Positions 35,148 through 44,416 of a stretch of DNA of 64,000 nt are shown one piece after another. The stretch's first letter is position 1; the number at the start of each line of letters is the position of its first letter. The notes beneath the pieces are model-generated. The model had not been told where the DNA came from. It saw nothing but the letters and a program-made list of their open reading frames with translations, and searched no databases. The position numbers and the translations under genes are program-made. Origin of the DNA: Polaribacter atrinae (lineage in GTDB: Bacteria; Bacteroidota; Bacteroidia; Flavobacteriales; Flavobacteriaceae); NCBI RefSeq assembly GCF_038023995.1, contig NZ_CP150660.1, forward strand, positions 246,501 through 310,500, given 5' to 3'.

Positions 35148-36215
35148 ATGAGTTCAGAGATACAATTACACAAACCAACACCAATTCGTTTAGGGGAAGA
35201 CCTAATAAAATTCGATAGCAATACAGATGTAAGAGAAACGTTGTATGCAATGAGAGAAGGTAAATCGGTTTTAATTACTGAATTTTATAGTAACGGAATG
35301 TTACTTTTAAAAGAGCTGCAAAAACATTTAAAAATCCGTTTGCCTAATAAAACAATTAAAGAGCAACACGCGTTTCGTACGGAATATCATAGGCTTTCTA
35401 ATTTAATTTTATTAAAAATTGTAAATCAGAAAGTAGCTGTAGATAAGGCACCAAAAATCGGTTGGTTTGATACATTGTATGCAAATAAAAATGACTTTTT
35501 ATTAACGTTTCCAGAAGTGCAACGTTTAAATAGTACTTGGCAAAAGTATGATAAAGGAATTAAAGTGCCCGTTTTAAGAAACAAAGTACATCCTTATTAT
35601 GGTGTTTATTTTCCTACTCGTTTTGATCATTTAACTTTGTTTGATAATTGGTTAAAACGTTATGAAGGTGCTAAAAAATCTGCAATAGATGTTGGTATTG
35701 GTAGTGGAGTATTGTCTTTTCAGATGGTGCAACATGGTTTTCAGAAAGTTTTTGGTACAGATACAAACCCAAATGCTATTTTAGGTTTAAAAGAATTTAT
35801 GGGAGATACAAAGTTGTCTCGTAAAATAGAAGTGAATTACGGAAACCTTTTTGCAACTATAGAAAAAGAATCAGAATTGATTGTTTTTAATCCGCCATGG
35901 TTGCCTTCAATTTCTAATGAAGAAAATATAGATGAAGCTGTTTATTATAACAAAAACTTGTTTCCTAAGTTTTTTGCTGATGCAAGTAATAAATTGGCTG
36001 AAGGAGGGAAGTTAGTCGTTTTATTTTCGAATGCTGCAGAAATTAAAAATCTTACAAAGGAAAATCCGATAGAAAAAGAATTGGCAAAAGGAATTCGTTT
36101 TAAACTAGAAAAGTGTTTCAAGAAAACGATTAAACCTCCGGTTGATAAATCTAAAAGAAATAAAAAAGTAACCGTTTTAGAAGAAGCACAACTTTGGGTA
36201 CTGACTAAAGTTTAG
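35148..36215 (+). CDS. class I SAM-dependent methyltransferase, PrmC/RsmC-like
   Basis: A 355-residue protein. An N-terminal region (about 1-170) without clear motifs precedes a Rossmann methyltransferase domain. SAM motif I is SAIDVGIGSGVLSFQM (about 179-194), motif II FGTDTNPNAILGL, and the catalytic motif IV is NPPWLP (about 248-253), typical of N-methyltransferases acting on protein glutamine or nucleic-acid bases. The target is unknown. The final codons (QLWVLT) recur in a duplicated block downstream. Confidence 0.87.
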   Translation: MSSEIQLHKPTPIRLGEDLIKFDSNTDVRETLYAMREGKSVLITEFYSNGMLLLKELQKHLKIRLPNKTIKEQHAFRTEYHRLSNLILLKIVNQKVAVDKAPKIGWFDTLYANKNDFLLTFPEVQRLNSTWQKYDKGIKVPVLRNKVHPYYGVYFPTRFDHLTLFDNWLKRYEGAKKSAIDVGIGSGVLSFQMVQHGFQKVFGTDTNPNAILGLKEFMGDTKLSRKIEVNYGNLFATIEKESELIVFNPPWLPSISNEENIDEAVYYNKNLFPKFFADASNKLAEGGKLVVLFSNAAEIKNLTKENPIEKELAKGIRFKLEKCFKKTIKPPVDKSKRNKKVTVLEEAQLWVLTKV

Positions 36216-36367
36216 CATATTATTTGTCATTTCGACTTTAGGAGAAATCACATAAGGATGATCACATTAAATGTGTCAGCTTTGTGTGATTTTTCTTTTT
36301 GATTGAAAAGATAAAACTACATGTTGGTTTTTTATTTTTAATACTTTTGAGCAAGACATTTTTAAGA
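36184..36367. repeat. tandem duplication, copy A
   Basis: This roughly 185-base block starts inside the last codons of the methyltransferase (caactttgggtactgact) and ends at gacattttta. It is repeated with substitutions at 36383-36553. It includes an internal palindromic element beginning ttgtcatttcgac and a retained tcagc...tgtgatttttct segment. Confidence 0.65.
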
Positions 36368-36382
36368 TTAGATTAATATAAG

Positions 36383-36553
36383 AAACTCAACTTTGGGTTT
36401 TGACTCATACTACTTGTCATTTCGACGATAGGAGAAATCTCCTTACAGTGATAACACCAAATTGATCAGCCTTATGTGATTTCTCTCTTTGGTCGAAAAG
36501 ATAAACCTCATGTAAATATTACCATTAAAGACTTCTGCGATAAGACATTTTTA
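36383..36553. repeat. tandem duplication, copy B
   Basis: Second copy: caactttgggttttgact (still reading QLWVLT, with synonymous changes), ttgtcatttcgacgatagg, gatcagccttatgtgatttc and gacattttta. It ends over the stop codon of the convergent MFS gene. Copy B therefore carries a relic of the methyltransferase 3' end, and copy A a relic of the MFS 3' end. Confidence 0.65.
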
Positions 36554-37726
36554 CGAATAAACTTTTTTTCTCGAATAAGTAAATAAACCCAAAACAGGAC
36601 CAACTGCCAATAGCAGATAAATAAGGTTAGAATCCGTAGTTTCTGTATAGCTACTTATCAATTGAATGCTAACAATAGTAATTGCAAAACCAATACAATT
36701 TACTATGGTAAGCGCAGTTCCTTTATTTTTAGAATCTACATTTTGAGCAACTAACGTAGAGAATAATGGCGAATCTGCAATAACAACCATTCCCCAAAAG
36801 AGTAAAAAGGCAATAAACAGGTTTTCATTAGATAGTTGAAACATAAACGGAGCAACAAGACAACAAATACAAGAGAAAAATAAAGCCAAATAAGCAATGT
36901 TTTTAGGGCCATATTTTTCTGATAAATAACCAGCTATCACACAAGATATACTTCCTATTCCAATAATAAAAAACGATAATAGAGGAATATTAAAATGAGT
37001 GTTCGTATGTGAATCCGCATAGACTTTTAAAAGAATAGGCACAAAAGTCCAAAAGGTATAGAGCTCCCACATGTGTCCGAAATAACCAAAAGCAGCTTTT
37101 CTAAATTGAGTATTTTTAAATATTGAAAAACAAATGGTAATATCTAGTTTTTTTCCAGCAGTTCTATAAGGTCCATTGGGTACAAAAAGCAACATCAATA
37201 ATCCGCCAAAAGCGGCTAAAGTAGAGATGGAAATTATAATTGTTTTCCAAGAATATTCTTGCATTAAGTCTTTTAGTAAATGAGGTAAAGCAGTTCCTAA
37301 AACCAAGGCTCCAACTAAATAACCTAAAGATTTACCTAGTCCTTTGTTAAAGTAATCTGTGGCAATCTTCATGCCTACAGGATAAATTCCAGCTAAGAAA
37401 AATCCGGTTAAAAACCGCATACCTATTAAAGTAAGAAACGTTTGATTTTCAAAAATAAGTCTCAAATTGAAAAATGCCCCTAAAATTGCACAGAAAAAAA
37501 ACACTTTAGATGGCGAAAAACGGTCTGCAATGGTAAATAAAGCAAATACCAAAGTTCCGATAATAAAGCCAAATTGCACTGCAGATGTTAAATAACCTAA
37601 TGCAATATCACTTAAATTAAAACTAGTTACTATATCGGTCATTACTCCGTTGCTTGCAAACCAGATTGAGGTACAGTAAAATTGAGAAATAATAATTATT
37701 GGAAGAATGTATTTTGATTTGCTCAT
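36551..37726 (-). CDS. major facilitator superfamily transporter
   Basis: A 391-residue membrane protein with about 12 helices. MFS features include ITSPS-type loops after helix 2 (FTIADRFSPSKVFFF), the helix 4-5 segment FLAGIYPVGMKIATDYF and a second-half equivalent YLSEKYGPKNIAYLALF. It resembles nitrate/cyanate-type or generic MFS permeases; the substrate is not predictable. It is convergent with the methyltransferase, and its stop codon lies in the duplicated block. Confidence 0.88.
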   Translation of the reverse strand: MSKSKYILPIIIISQFYCTSIWFASNGVMTDIVTSFNLSDIALGYLTSAVQFGFIIGTLVFALFTIADRFSPSKVFFFCAILGAFFNLRLIFENQTFLTLIGMRFLTGFFLAGIYPVGMKIATDYFNKGLGKSLGYLVGALVLGTALPHLLKDLMQEYSWKTIIISISTLAAFGGLLMLLFVPNGPYRTAGKKLDITICFSIFKNTQFRKAAFGYFGHMWELYTFWTFVPILLKVYADSHTNTHFNIPLLSFFIIGIGSISCVIAGYLSEKYGPKNIAYLALFFSCICCLVAPFMFQLSNENLFIAFLLFWGMVVIADSPLFSTLVAQNVDSKNKGTALTIVNCIGFAITIVSIQLISSYTETTDSNLIYLLLAVGPVLGLFTYSRKKVYS

Positions 37727-37810
37727 AAAGAAAACGAAAGTACTATAAAGGAAGCAATAATCAATTAAAAAAATTTTGCCAGTTCATTAGAATCTCTATC
37801 TTTGATTTTG

Positions 37811-38668
37811 ATGAAAAAAGTAAAAATCATAGAATGTCCTCGTGACGCAATGCAAGGAATAAAATCTCATTTTATTTCTACAGAGCAAAAAGCATTGTAT
37901 ATAAACTCCTTATTAAAAGTAGGGTTTGATACAATTGATTTTGGCAGCTTTGTTTCACCAAAAGCCATTCCGCAAATGCGAGATACGGCAGCTGTTTTAT
38001 CAAAATTAGACTTGTCTAAAACACAAAGTAAACTGTTGGCAATTATAGCCAATGTAAGAGGTGCAAATGATGCTTCTCAGTTTGAAGAAATAGATTATTT
38101 AGGATATCCTTTTTCAATATCAGAAAACTTTCAAATGCGTAACACGCATAAAACAATACAAGAGTCTATAGAAACCTTAGATGCTATTTTAAATATTGCA
38201 GATAAAACCAATAAAGAAGTAGTTGCGTATTTGTCTATGGGATTTGGAAATCCGTATGGAGATCCTTGGAATGTAGAAATAGTAGGTGAGTGGACAGAAA
38301 AATTGTCTAAAATGGGCGTTAAAATATTATCGCTTTCAGATACTGTGGGGACTTCTACGCCAGAAGTAATAGACTATTTATTTAAGAATTTAATTCCGCA
38401 ATATCCATCTATAGAATTTGGGGCACATTTACACACTACGCCAGATAAATGGCACGAAAAAGTAGATGCAGCTTTTAAAGCTGGTTGCAATCGATTTGAT
38501 GGAGCGATTAAAGGCTATGGCGGGTGCCCAATGGCAAAAGATGAATTGACTGGTAATATGCCAACGGAAAAGTTGCTGAGTTATTTTACAGCTCAAAAAG
38601 CAGATATAAATTTAAAACCAATGAGTTTTGAAAGTGCTTATAACAAGGCTTTAGAGACTTTTATTTAG
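37811..38668 (+). CDS. hydroxymethylglutaryl-CoA lyase
   Basis: A 285-residue TIM-barrel lyase that splits HMG-CoA into acetyl-CoA and acetoacetate in leucine degradation. The start is ATG at 37811 (MKKVKIIECPRDAMQGI). Metal and substrate residues are in ECPRDAMQG, LSDTVGTSTPE and the EFGAHLHTTP histidines. The signature loop is GYGGCPMAKDELTGN with the active-site Cys. HMG-lyase is the best call; a related DRE-TIM aldolase cannot be excluded. Single gene. Confidence 0.9.
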   Translation: MKKVKIIECPRDAMQGIKSHFISTEQKALYINSLLKVGFDTIDFGSFVSPKAIPQMRDTAAVLSKLDLSKTQSKLLAIIANVRGANDASQFEEIDYLGYPFSISENFQMRNTHKTIQESIETLDAILNIADKTNKEVVAYLSMGFGNPYGDPWNVEIVGEWTEKLSKMGVKILSLSDTVGTSTPEVIDYLFKNLIPQYPSIEFGAHLHTTPDKWHEKVDAAFKAGCNRFDGAIKGYGGCPMAKDELTGNMPTEKLLSYFTAQKADINLKPMSFESAYNKALETFI

Positions 38669-38742
38669 AGTTACTAACATTTTTCTTAATGTTTTAGAAC
38701 AGCAAATTTGAATAAAGGCTCAATGTTTTATCAAATTGTAAC

Positions 38743-38770
38743 ATGTCACCTTGAGCGCAGTCGAAAAGGT
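38743..38770. repeat. short dispersed flavobacterial intergenic repeat
   Basis: The string tgtcaccttgagcgcagtcg plus aaaagg is a motif I recognise from many intergenic sites in Flavobacteriaceae genomes. Only one copy is seen in this window. Function unknown. Confidence 0.5.
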
Positions 38771-38808
38771 TATTGCTCTCTTTTATTACAAATTATAACT
38801 GAATCAAA

Positions 38809-40314
38809 ATGAAATTCACAAAATCACTTCTATACTTTTTATCAATCTTATTTTTAGCATCTTGTAATAAAGATGATCAGAAAATTGATTTTACTTTTCT
38901 ACAATTAAATGATGTGTACGAGATTGCACCGATACAAGGAGGGGAATATGGTGGTATGGCAAGAGTAGAAACTGTGCATCAAGAATTATTGCAAGAAAAC
39001 CCAAATACGATGCTTTTTATGGCGGGAGATTTTTTAAATCCGTCTTTACTAGGAACCATAAAAGTAGACGGAGAAAGAGTACGAGGAAAACAAATGGTTG
39101 AGGTAATGAATGCTATGAATTTCGATTTGGTAGCGTTTGGTAATCATGAGTTTGATATTCCGCTAGAGGATCTTCAGAAAAGATTAAATGAAAGTAATTT
39201 TCCTTGGATTTCTGCCAACGTAAAACTAAAAACAAAAGAAGCTGCTATTCCTTTTTACAAAGAAGTAAATGGTCATAAAGAACATGTAGGGGAAACATTT
39301 GTTAAAGAATTTTCTGATGCTGATGGAACAAAGATTAAAGTAGGTTTTATAAGTGTTTGCATTCCGTCTAACCCAAAAGAGTTTGTAGAATATGGTAATA
39401 TGTTTGTAAAAGCAAGAAGTTCTTATGCAGCTATTAAAGATTCTGTAGATGTTGTTTTTGGTTTAACACACGTTAAAATTAATAATGATAAAAGAATTGC
39501 AAAGTTAATACCAAATTTACCGCTAATTATGGGTGGTCATGAACACACCAATTCTTATGATACGGTAGGAGATGTAATTATAGCAAAAGCAGATGCTAAT
39601 GCAAAAACAGTATATGTACATAGAATTTCTTATGATAAGAAAACAAAGAAAACGATTGTAAAATCTGAATTAAAAGAAATTAATGCAACGATAAAATCGG
39701 ATGAAAAAGTAGGAGAAATCGTTAACAAATGGCAAACTATTTTAACTGCAAAAATTAAAGAAGTTATTAAGAATCCGGATGAAGTTATTTTTGAAGCTAA
39801 AACACCTTTAGACGGTAGAGATACACCAATTAGAAGTACCCAAACAAATTTAGGTGTACTGATTACAAAAGCGATGTCTTTTGGGTATAAAGATGAGGTA
39901 GATTGTGCGTTGGTTAATGGTGGTTCTATAAGAATAGATGATCAACTAAGTGGGCATATTACCGCAGTAGATATTTTTAGAGTGTTGCCTTACGGAGGCG
40001 AAGTTTTAAAAGTAGAAATTAAAGGAAGATTATTAAAAAGAGTGTTAGATTATGGGGTTTTGGCTGCAGGAAATGGCGCTTATTTACAACGCTATAATGC
40101 AGAAAAAGTAGGGGATACTTGGATGATTAAAAACCAAAAGTTAGACATCAACAAAACGTATACGGTTGCTTTTTCTGACTATTTATTAAAAGGGTTTGAT
40201 ATTCCTTTTTTATCCGAAGAAAACAAAGAAGTGCTTTCTATTTATACACCTAAAGCAGAAGAGCTAAGTTTTGATATTAGAAAAGCAGTAATAGCATATT
40301 TAAAATCATTGTAG
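38809..40314 (+). CDS. 5'-nucleotidase/metallophosphatase lipoprotein
   Basis: A 501-residue lipoprotein (LFLASCNKDD, Cys19). It has an N-terminal calcineurin-like metallophosphoesterase (about 25-260) with GDFLNPS, FGNHEFD and GGHEHTN, and a C-terminal 5'-nucleotidase domain (about 310-490) with VDCALVNGGSIR. The first metal motif reads LQLNDVYEI; a Tyr stands where many family members have the metal-binding His of NDxHG. It probably hydrolyses nucleotides or sugar nucleotides in the periplasm. Confidence 0.9.
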   Translation: MKFTKSLLYFLSILFLASCNKDDQKIDFTFLQLNDVYEIAPIQGGEYGGMARVETVHQELLQENPNTMLFMAGDFLNPSLLGTIKVDGERVRGKQMVEVMNAMNFDLVAFGNHEFDIPLEDLQKRLNESNFPWISANVKLKTKEAAIPFYKEVNGHKEHVGETFVKEFSDADGTKIKVGFISVCIPSNPKEFVEYGNMFVKARSSYAAIKDSVDVVFGLTHVKINNDKRIAKLIPNLPLIMGGHEHTNSYDTVGDVIIAKADANAKTVYVHRISYDKKTKKTIVKSELKEINATIKSDEKVGEIVNKWQTILTAKIKEVIKNPDEVIFEAKTPLDGRDTPIRSTQTNLGVLITKAMSFGYKDEVDCALVNGGSIRIDDQLSGHITAVDIFRVLPYGGEVLKVEIKGRLLKRVLDYGVLAAGNGAYLQRYNAEKVGDTWMIKNQKLDINKTYTVAFSDYLLKGFDIPFLSEENKEVLSIYTPKAEELSFDIRKAVIAYLKSL

Positions 40315-40472
40315 TAGTATTATTTGTAAAATAAATACATGTGTTTATAAAGCTTGTATTCTAGTTTTTTAAGGCAGCAATTTATACGGTTTCTATAGAG
40401 ATTATTTTAAAGCAAGTTGTTGTTGTAGAAAAAACTAACCTTTATTTAACGTTAAAATTCATATATTATTTG

Positions 40473-40480
40473 TAAATTTG
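40473..40480 (+). promoter_or_regulatory. -7 promoter box of guaB
   Basis: TAAATTTG fits TAnnTTTG, 26 bases before the ATG. The -33 region lacks a clear TTG. Confidence 0.45.
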
Positions 40481-40505
40481 CACGCAATTATATCTTAATT
40501 GCAAC

Positions 40506-41981
40506 ATGACAGCACACGACAACAAAATTTTAGGAGAAGGATTAACATATGACGACGTTCTTTTAGTCCCAGCCTTTTCTGAAGTACTTCCAAGAGAAGT
40601 AAGCATTCAAACAAAATTTACTAGAAATATTACAATCAACGTTCCTATTGCATCTGCTGCTATGGATACCGTTACAGAATCTGCATTGGCAATTGCTATT
40701 GCAAGAGAAGGTGGTATTGGTGTTTTACATAAAAATATGACTATTGAGCAACAAGCGAAAGAAGTTAGAAAAGTAAAACGTGCAGAAAGCGGAATGATAT
40801 TAGATCCGGTAACTTTGCCTTTAACGGCTGTTGTTTCTGAAGCGAAGGCAAACATGAAAGAACATGGTATTGGAGGAATTCCTATTGTAGATGACAATGG
40901 TATCTTAAAAGGAATTGTTACAAATAGAGATTTACGTTTTGAGCATAATGGGCAAAGACCAATTGTAGAAGTAATGACTAGCGAAAATCTAGTAACTGCT
41001 TCTGTAGGAACTTCTTTAGGTGATGCCGAAAAAATTCTTCAGAATTATAAAATAGAAAAACTTTTAATTGTTGATGAAGATTACAAATTAAAAGGATTAA
41101 TTACATTTAGAGATATTACCAAAGTAACTCAAAAGCCAATTGCTAACAAAGATTCTTTTGGTAGATTAAGAGTTGCAGCTGCGTTAGGTGTTACTGGTGA
41201 TGCTGTAGATAGAGCAGAAGCTTTAGTAAATGCAGGTGTAGATGCTGTAATTATAGATACTGCCCATGGTCATACTAAAGGTGTGGTAATGGTTTTAAAA
41301 GCAGTAAAAGCAAAGTTTCCAAACTTAGATGTGGTTGTTGGTAATATAGCAACTGGTTCAGCAGCTAAATATTTAGTAGAAGCAGGAGCAGATGCCGTAA
41401 AAGTTGGTATTGGTCCAGGTTCTATTTGTACTACAAGAATTGTTGCAGGAGTTGGTTTTCCTCAATTTTCTGCAGTTTTAGAAGTTGCCGCAGCTATTAA
41501 AGGTAGTGGAGTACCAGTTATTGCAGATGGTGGAATTCGTTATACAGGAGATATTCCTAAAGCAATTGCAGCCGGTGCAGATTCTGTAATGTTAGGTTCT
41601 TTATTGGCCGGAACAAAAGAATCTCCAGGAGAAACCATTATTTACGAAGGAAGAAAATTCAAATCTTATAGAGGGATGGGATCTGTAGAAGCAATGAAAA
41701 AAGGTTCTAAAGACAGATATTTCCAAGATGTAGAAGATGATATTAAAAAATTAGTTCCAGAAGGTATTGTAGGTCGTGTTCCTTATAAAGGAGAATTAGC
41801 GGAAAGTATTCACCAATTTATTGGAGGTTTACGTGCAGGTATGGGATACTGTGGTGCTAAAGATGTAGAAACATTAAAAGAAACAGGACGATTTGTAAGA
41901 ATTACCGCAAGCGGAATTAATGAAAGTCATCCTCATGATGTTGTTATTACTAAAGAATCTCCTAATTATAGTAGAAGATAA
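40506..41981 (+). CDS. guaB: IMP dehydrogenase
   Basis: A 491-residue enzyme converting IMP to XMP in guanine nucleotide synthesis. The catalytic barrel opens with [20 protein letters not shown]. Two CBS domains are inserted (about 95-205). The active-site Cys loop is [15 protein letters not shown] (about 300-314), with the flap [10 protein letters not shown] and the later Arg-Tyr region. Normal length. Its own promoter and terminator indicate a single-gene unit. Confidence 0.98.
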   Translation: MTAHDNKILGEGLTYDDVLLVPAFSEVLPREVSIQTKFTRNITINVPIASAAMDTVTESALAIAIAREGGIGVLHKNMTIEQQAKEVRKVKRAESGMILDPVTLPLTAVVSEAKANMKEHGIGGIPIVDDNGILKGIVTNRDLRFEHNGQRPIVEVMTSENLVTASVGTSLGDAEKILQNYKIEKLLIVDEDYKLKGLITFRDITKVTQKPIANKDSFGRLRVAAALGVTGDAVDRAEALVNAGVDAVIIDTAHGHTKGVVMVLKAVKAKFPNLDVVVGNIATGSAAKYLVEAGADAVKVGIGPGSICTTRIVAGVGFPQFSAVLEVAAAIKGSGVPVIADGGIRYTGDIPKAIAAGADSVMLGSLLAGTKESPGETIIYEGRKFKSYRGMGSVEAMKKGSKDRYFQDVEDDIKKLVPEGIVGRVPYKGELAESIHQFIGGLRAGMGYCGAKDVETLKETGRFVRITASGINESHPHDVVITKESPNYSRR

Positions 41982-42002
41982 AGAGCTTTCTTCTAAAAAT
42001 AT

Positions 42003-42038
42003 AAAACCGAGTAAATTTAATTTACTCGGTTTTTTTTA
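42003..42038. terminator. bidirectional terminator between guaB and thioesterase gene
   Basis: Near-perfect inverted repeat of 13-15 bases (aaaaccgagtaaat with atttactcggtttt) with T-runs usable in both directions. Confidence 0.85.
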
Positions 42039-42061
42039 TGACCTAAATAATTTGATAAATA

Positions 42062-42610
42062 TTATTTTAATTCAATTTTAGCATTGCTTTCTTCTAATAG
42101 ATGTATGTACTCATCTACTTTAAATACTTTACTATTAAATCTAGAAGTTCTATTTCGTCCTTCACTTTGCCTCGTAATACTTCTAGCAAAACGTCTTACT
42201 TCATCTTTAGTCGTTAAGATAATACCAGGAACAGGAGTACTTTTTCCGTCATCATCTTTTGCAACCATGGTAAAATAAGAAGAGTTACAATGTTTTGTTT
42301 CTCCGGTTCTAATGTTTTCAGAATCGACACGTAAACCAACAACCATAGATGTTCTACCCGTAAAATTGATAGACGCTTTCATGGTTACCAATTCTCCAAC
42401 TTCAATAGGATTTAAAAAATCTACCTTATTTACAGAAGCAGTTACACAATAATTTCCAGAGTGTTTAGAAGCACAAGCAAATGCAATCTGATCCATTAAG
42501 TTTAAAATATAACCTCCATGAATTTTACCACTAAAATTAGAGTTAGATGGTTTCATCAACTCCATAATTTTTACTTGTGATTCTTTAATATGTTTATATT
42601 GTTTATTCAT
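42062..42610 (-). CDS. acyl-CoA thioesterase, hotdog fold
   Basis: A 182-residue hotdog thioesterase of the YciA/BFIT group. The active-site region is FSGKIHGGYILNLMDQIAFA (about 24-43), with later strands VDFLNPIEVGELVTM and GRTSMVVGLRV. It hydrolyses acyl-CoA to free fatty acid and CoA; chain preference is unknown. The basic C-terminal tail includes RSITRQSEGRNRTSRF. Convergent with guaB. Confidence 0.9.
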   Translation of the reverse strand: MNKQYKHIKESQVKIMELMKPSNSNFSGKIHGGYILNLMDQIAFACASKHSGNYCVTASVNKVDFLNPIEVGELVTMKASINFTGRTSMVVGLRVDSENIRTGETKHCNSSYFTMVAKDDDGKSTPVPGIILTTKDEVRRFARSITRQSEGRNRTSRFNSKVFKVDEYIHLLEESNAKIELK

Positions 42611-43110
42611 AATTTCGTTTTATACTTATAACTACTAGAGCCTCTATAGCTTAATATTTTGGTTCGTATTTTATATTTCTAAAAAGCTAAATTATCAATT
42701 TATTTACGCTATTAAATAAAAAAGAGTATTTATTATATATTATTAGGCATTTCTTAGTGAAATGGAATAATTATTACGGATTATTTATTTCAAATATATA
42801 AAATTATACAATAACTTGTTGTGTCGTGCTAATTTTAAAGAACTTTAGAAATCCGTATTTAAGTTATTTTTGATAAAAAATGCTGAGAAAACTGATTTTG
42901 AAGTTAAAATTTACTTGAATTTATAGAAATATATAAAAAAGCAGCACCTAAATTTTATGATATGTTAATGTCCGAAGAAATAAAGTTTTAGAATAGTATA
43001 AAAAAAGTGCTGTTTTATTTGAGACTTGATAAAAACGAATTGTAATTAATAGAATTCGTATTTTTTATGCTCATTTTAAATTAAATTTGTGGCACTTTTA
43101 AAAAGATAAA
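42611..43110. other. intergenic region, 500 bases, no intact gene
   Basis: Strongly A+T-rich. It contains an inverted pair aaaagcagcac (near 42938) and gtgctgtttt (near 43006). Between and around them is a 25-codon open stretch (about 42915-42992, reading EFIEIYKKAAPKFYDM and more) with coding-like composition but no start and an upstream stop. This may be a gene relic. A TAAATTTG -7 box at 43082-43089 precedes the next gene. Confidence 0.5.
43082..43089 (+). promoter_or_regulatory. -7 promoter box
   Basis: TAAATTTG, 22 bases before the ATG of the GlmU-like gene. Confidence 0.4.
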
Positions 43111-44286
43111 ATGAATTATATTCTATTTGATGGAGATGTTAGAAACGCTCTATTACCTTTTACCTATACAAAACCAGTTGCAGACATAAGAATAGGAATA
43201 TTAACCATTAGAGAAAAATGGGAAACACATTTAGGGCTAACTACCACAACTATTACAGAGGAATATTTAGAAGAAAAATATCCGATGGTAGAAATGGAAG
43301 AAAATATATTGATAAATGCTTCATTTTGTCCGACAGAGAGTTTGGTTGAAAAAATAAAGAATTTATCAAAAAATGAAGCTATTTTTAAAGGTGAAGATGT
43401 AATTGCTTTTTATACTTCTGATTCTCAGGAAGAAGTGAATTTTGATGAGTATACTCAAATTGAGTTTGAAGAAGACTTGATTCAAATTAAAAATACGTGG
43501 GATATTTTTTCTTTAAATGACAAAGCGATTCAGCAAGATTTCGATTTAATTACAGAAGGAAGAGAGTCTGCTCCTATACCTGAAGGAACAAGGTATTTGA
43601 ACAAAGAAAATATTTTTATTGAAGAAGGTGCAGAAATTACTTTTGCCACTTTAAACGCATCTACAGGACCAATTTATATTGGTAAAGATGCTGTTGTGAT
43701 GGAAAATTCAGGAATTAGAGGTCCTTTTGCAATGTGTGAAAAAGCGGTTGTAAAATTAGGAACTAAAATATTTGGAGCAACTACTTTAGGGCCTTATTGT
43801 AAAGTAGGAGGAGAAATCAGTAACACTGTTTTATTTGGATATTCAAGTAAAGGGCACGATGGTTATTTAGGAAATTCTGTAATAGGAGAATGGTGTAATT
43901 TAGGTGCAGATACAAACAACTCTAACCTTAAAAATAATTATGATGAGGTAAAATTATGGGATTATCAAACAGGTAGATTTGCAAAAACAGGCTTGCAGTT
44001 TTGTGGTCTAATGATGGGAGATCATTCTAAATGTGGAATTAACACGATGTTTAATACAGGAACAGTAATTGGTGTAAGTGCCAATGTTTTTGGAAGTGGA
44101 TTTCCAAGAAATTTTATACCTTCTTATAGTTGGGGAGGAGCTTCTGGTTTTACAGAATATAAAACAAATAAAGTTTTTGAAGTTGCAGAAGTTGTAATGA
44201 AACGTAGAGAAATGGTTTTTGAAGAAATAGATAAACGAATTCTAGAACACGTTTTCGAAGAAACAAAACAATATAGAAATTACTAA
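43111..44286 (+). CDS. GlmU-family sugar-nucleotidyltransferase-like protein
   Basis: A 391-residue protein. The N-terminal half (about 1-190) is a degenerate nucleotidyltransferase domain (LFDGDVRNALLPFTYTKPVA; the normal GxGTRM loop is absent). The C-terminal half is a left-handed beta helix with hexapeptides such as ITFATLNASTGPIYIGKDAV and GTKIFGATTLGPYCKVGGEI. It matches the putative GlmU-type protein that is conserved in the Bacteroidota. Catalytic competence is doubtful because of the divergent nucleotide loop. Single gene. Confidence 0.85.
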   Translation: MNYILFDGDVRNALLPFTYTKPVADIRIGILTIREKWETHLGLTTTTITEEYLEEKYPMVEMEENILINASFCPTESLVEKIKNLSKNEAIFKGEDVIAFYTSDSQEEVNFDEYTQIEFEEDLIQIKNTWDIFSLNDKAIQQDFDLITEGRESAPIPEGTRYLNKENIFIEEGAEITFATLNASTGPIYIGKDAVVMENSGIRGPFAMCEKAVVKLGTKIFGATTLGPYCKVGGEISNTVLFGYSSKGHDGYLGNSVIGEWCNLGADTNNSNLKNNYDEVKLWDYQTGRFAKTGLQFCGLMMGDHSKCGINTMFNTGTVIGVSANVFGSGFPRNFIPSYSWGGASGFTEYKTNKVFEVAEVVMKRREMVFEEIDKRILEHVFEETKQYRNY

Positions 44287-44340
44287 AAAGTTTTTAGTTG
44301 CAGTAAGTAGTTCGTTTTTATTGAAAACGGTTACCAATTT

Positions 44341-44379
44341 AAGTGTGATAGTAACTCGTAAGTGAGATCTATCACACTT
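44341..44379. repeat. hairpin downstream of GlmU-like gene
   Basis: Perfect 11-base arms aagtgtgatag (44341-44351) and ctatcacactt (44369-44379), with an inner ctc/gag pair. It has no strong T-run, so it may be a weak terminator or an mRNA end-stabiliser. Confidence 0.5.
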
Positions 44380-44416
44380 GTTGTTTAGTAAGTAGATTTA
44401 AAATGAAAACAGGACT

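Noticed and set aside
36216-36550. Insertion sequence between methyltransferase and MFS genes
   Set aside because: No transposase frame and no terminal repeats; tandem duplication of gene ends explains the similarity better.
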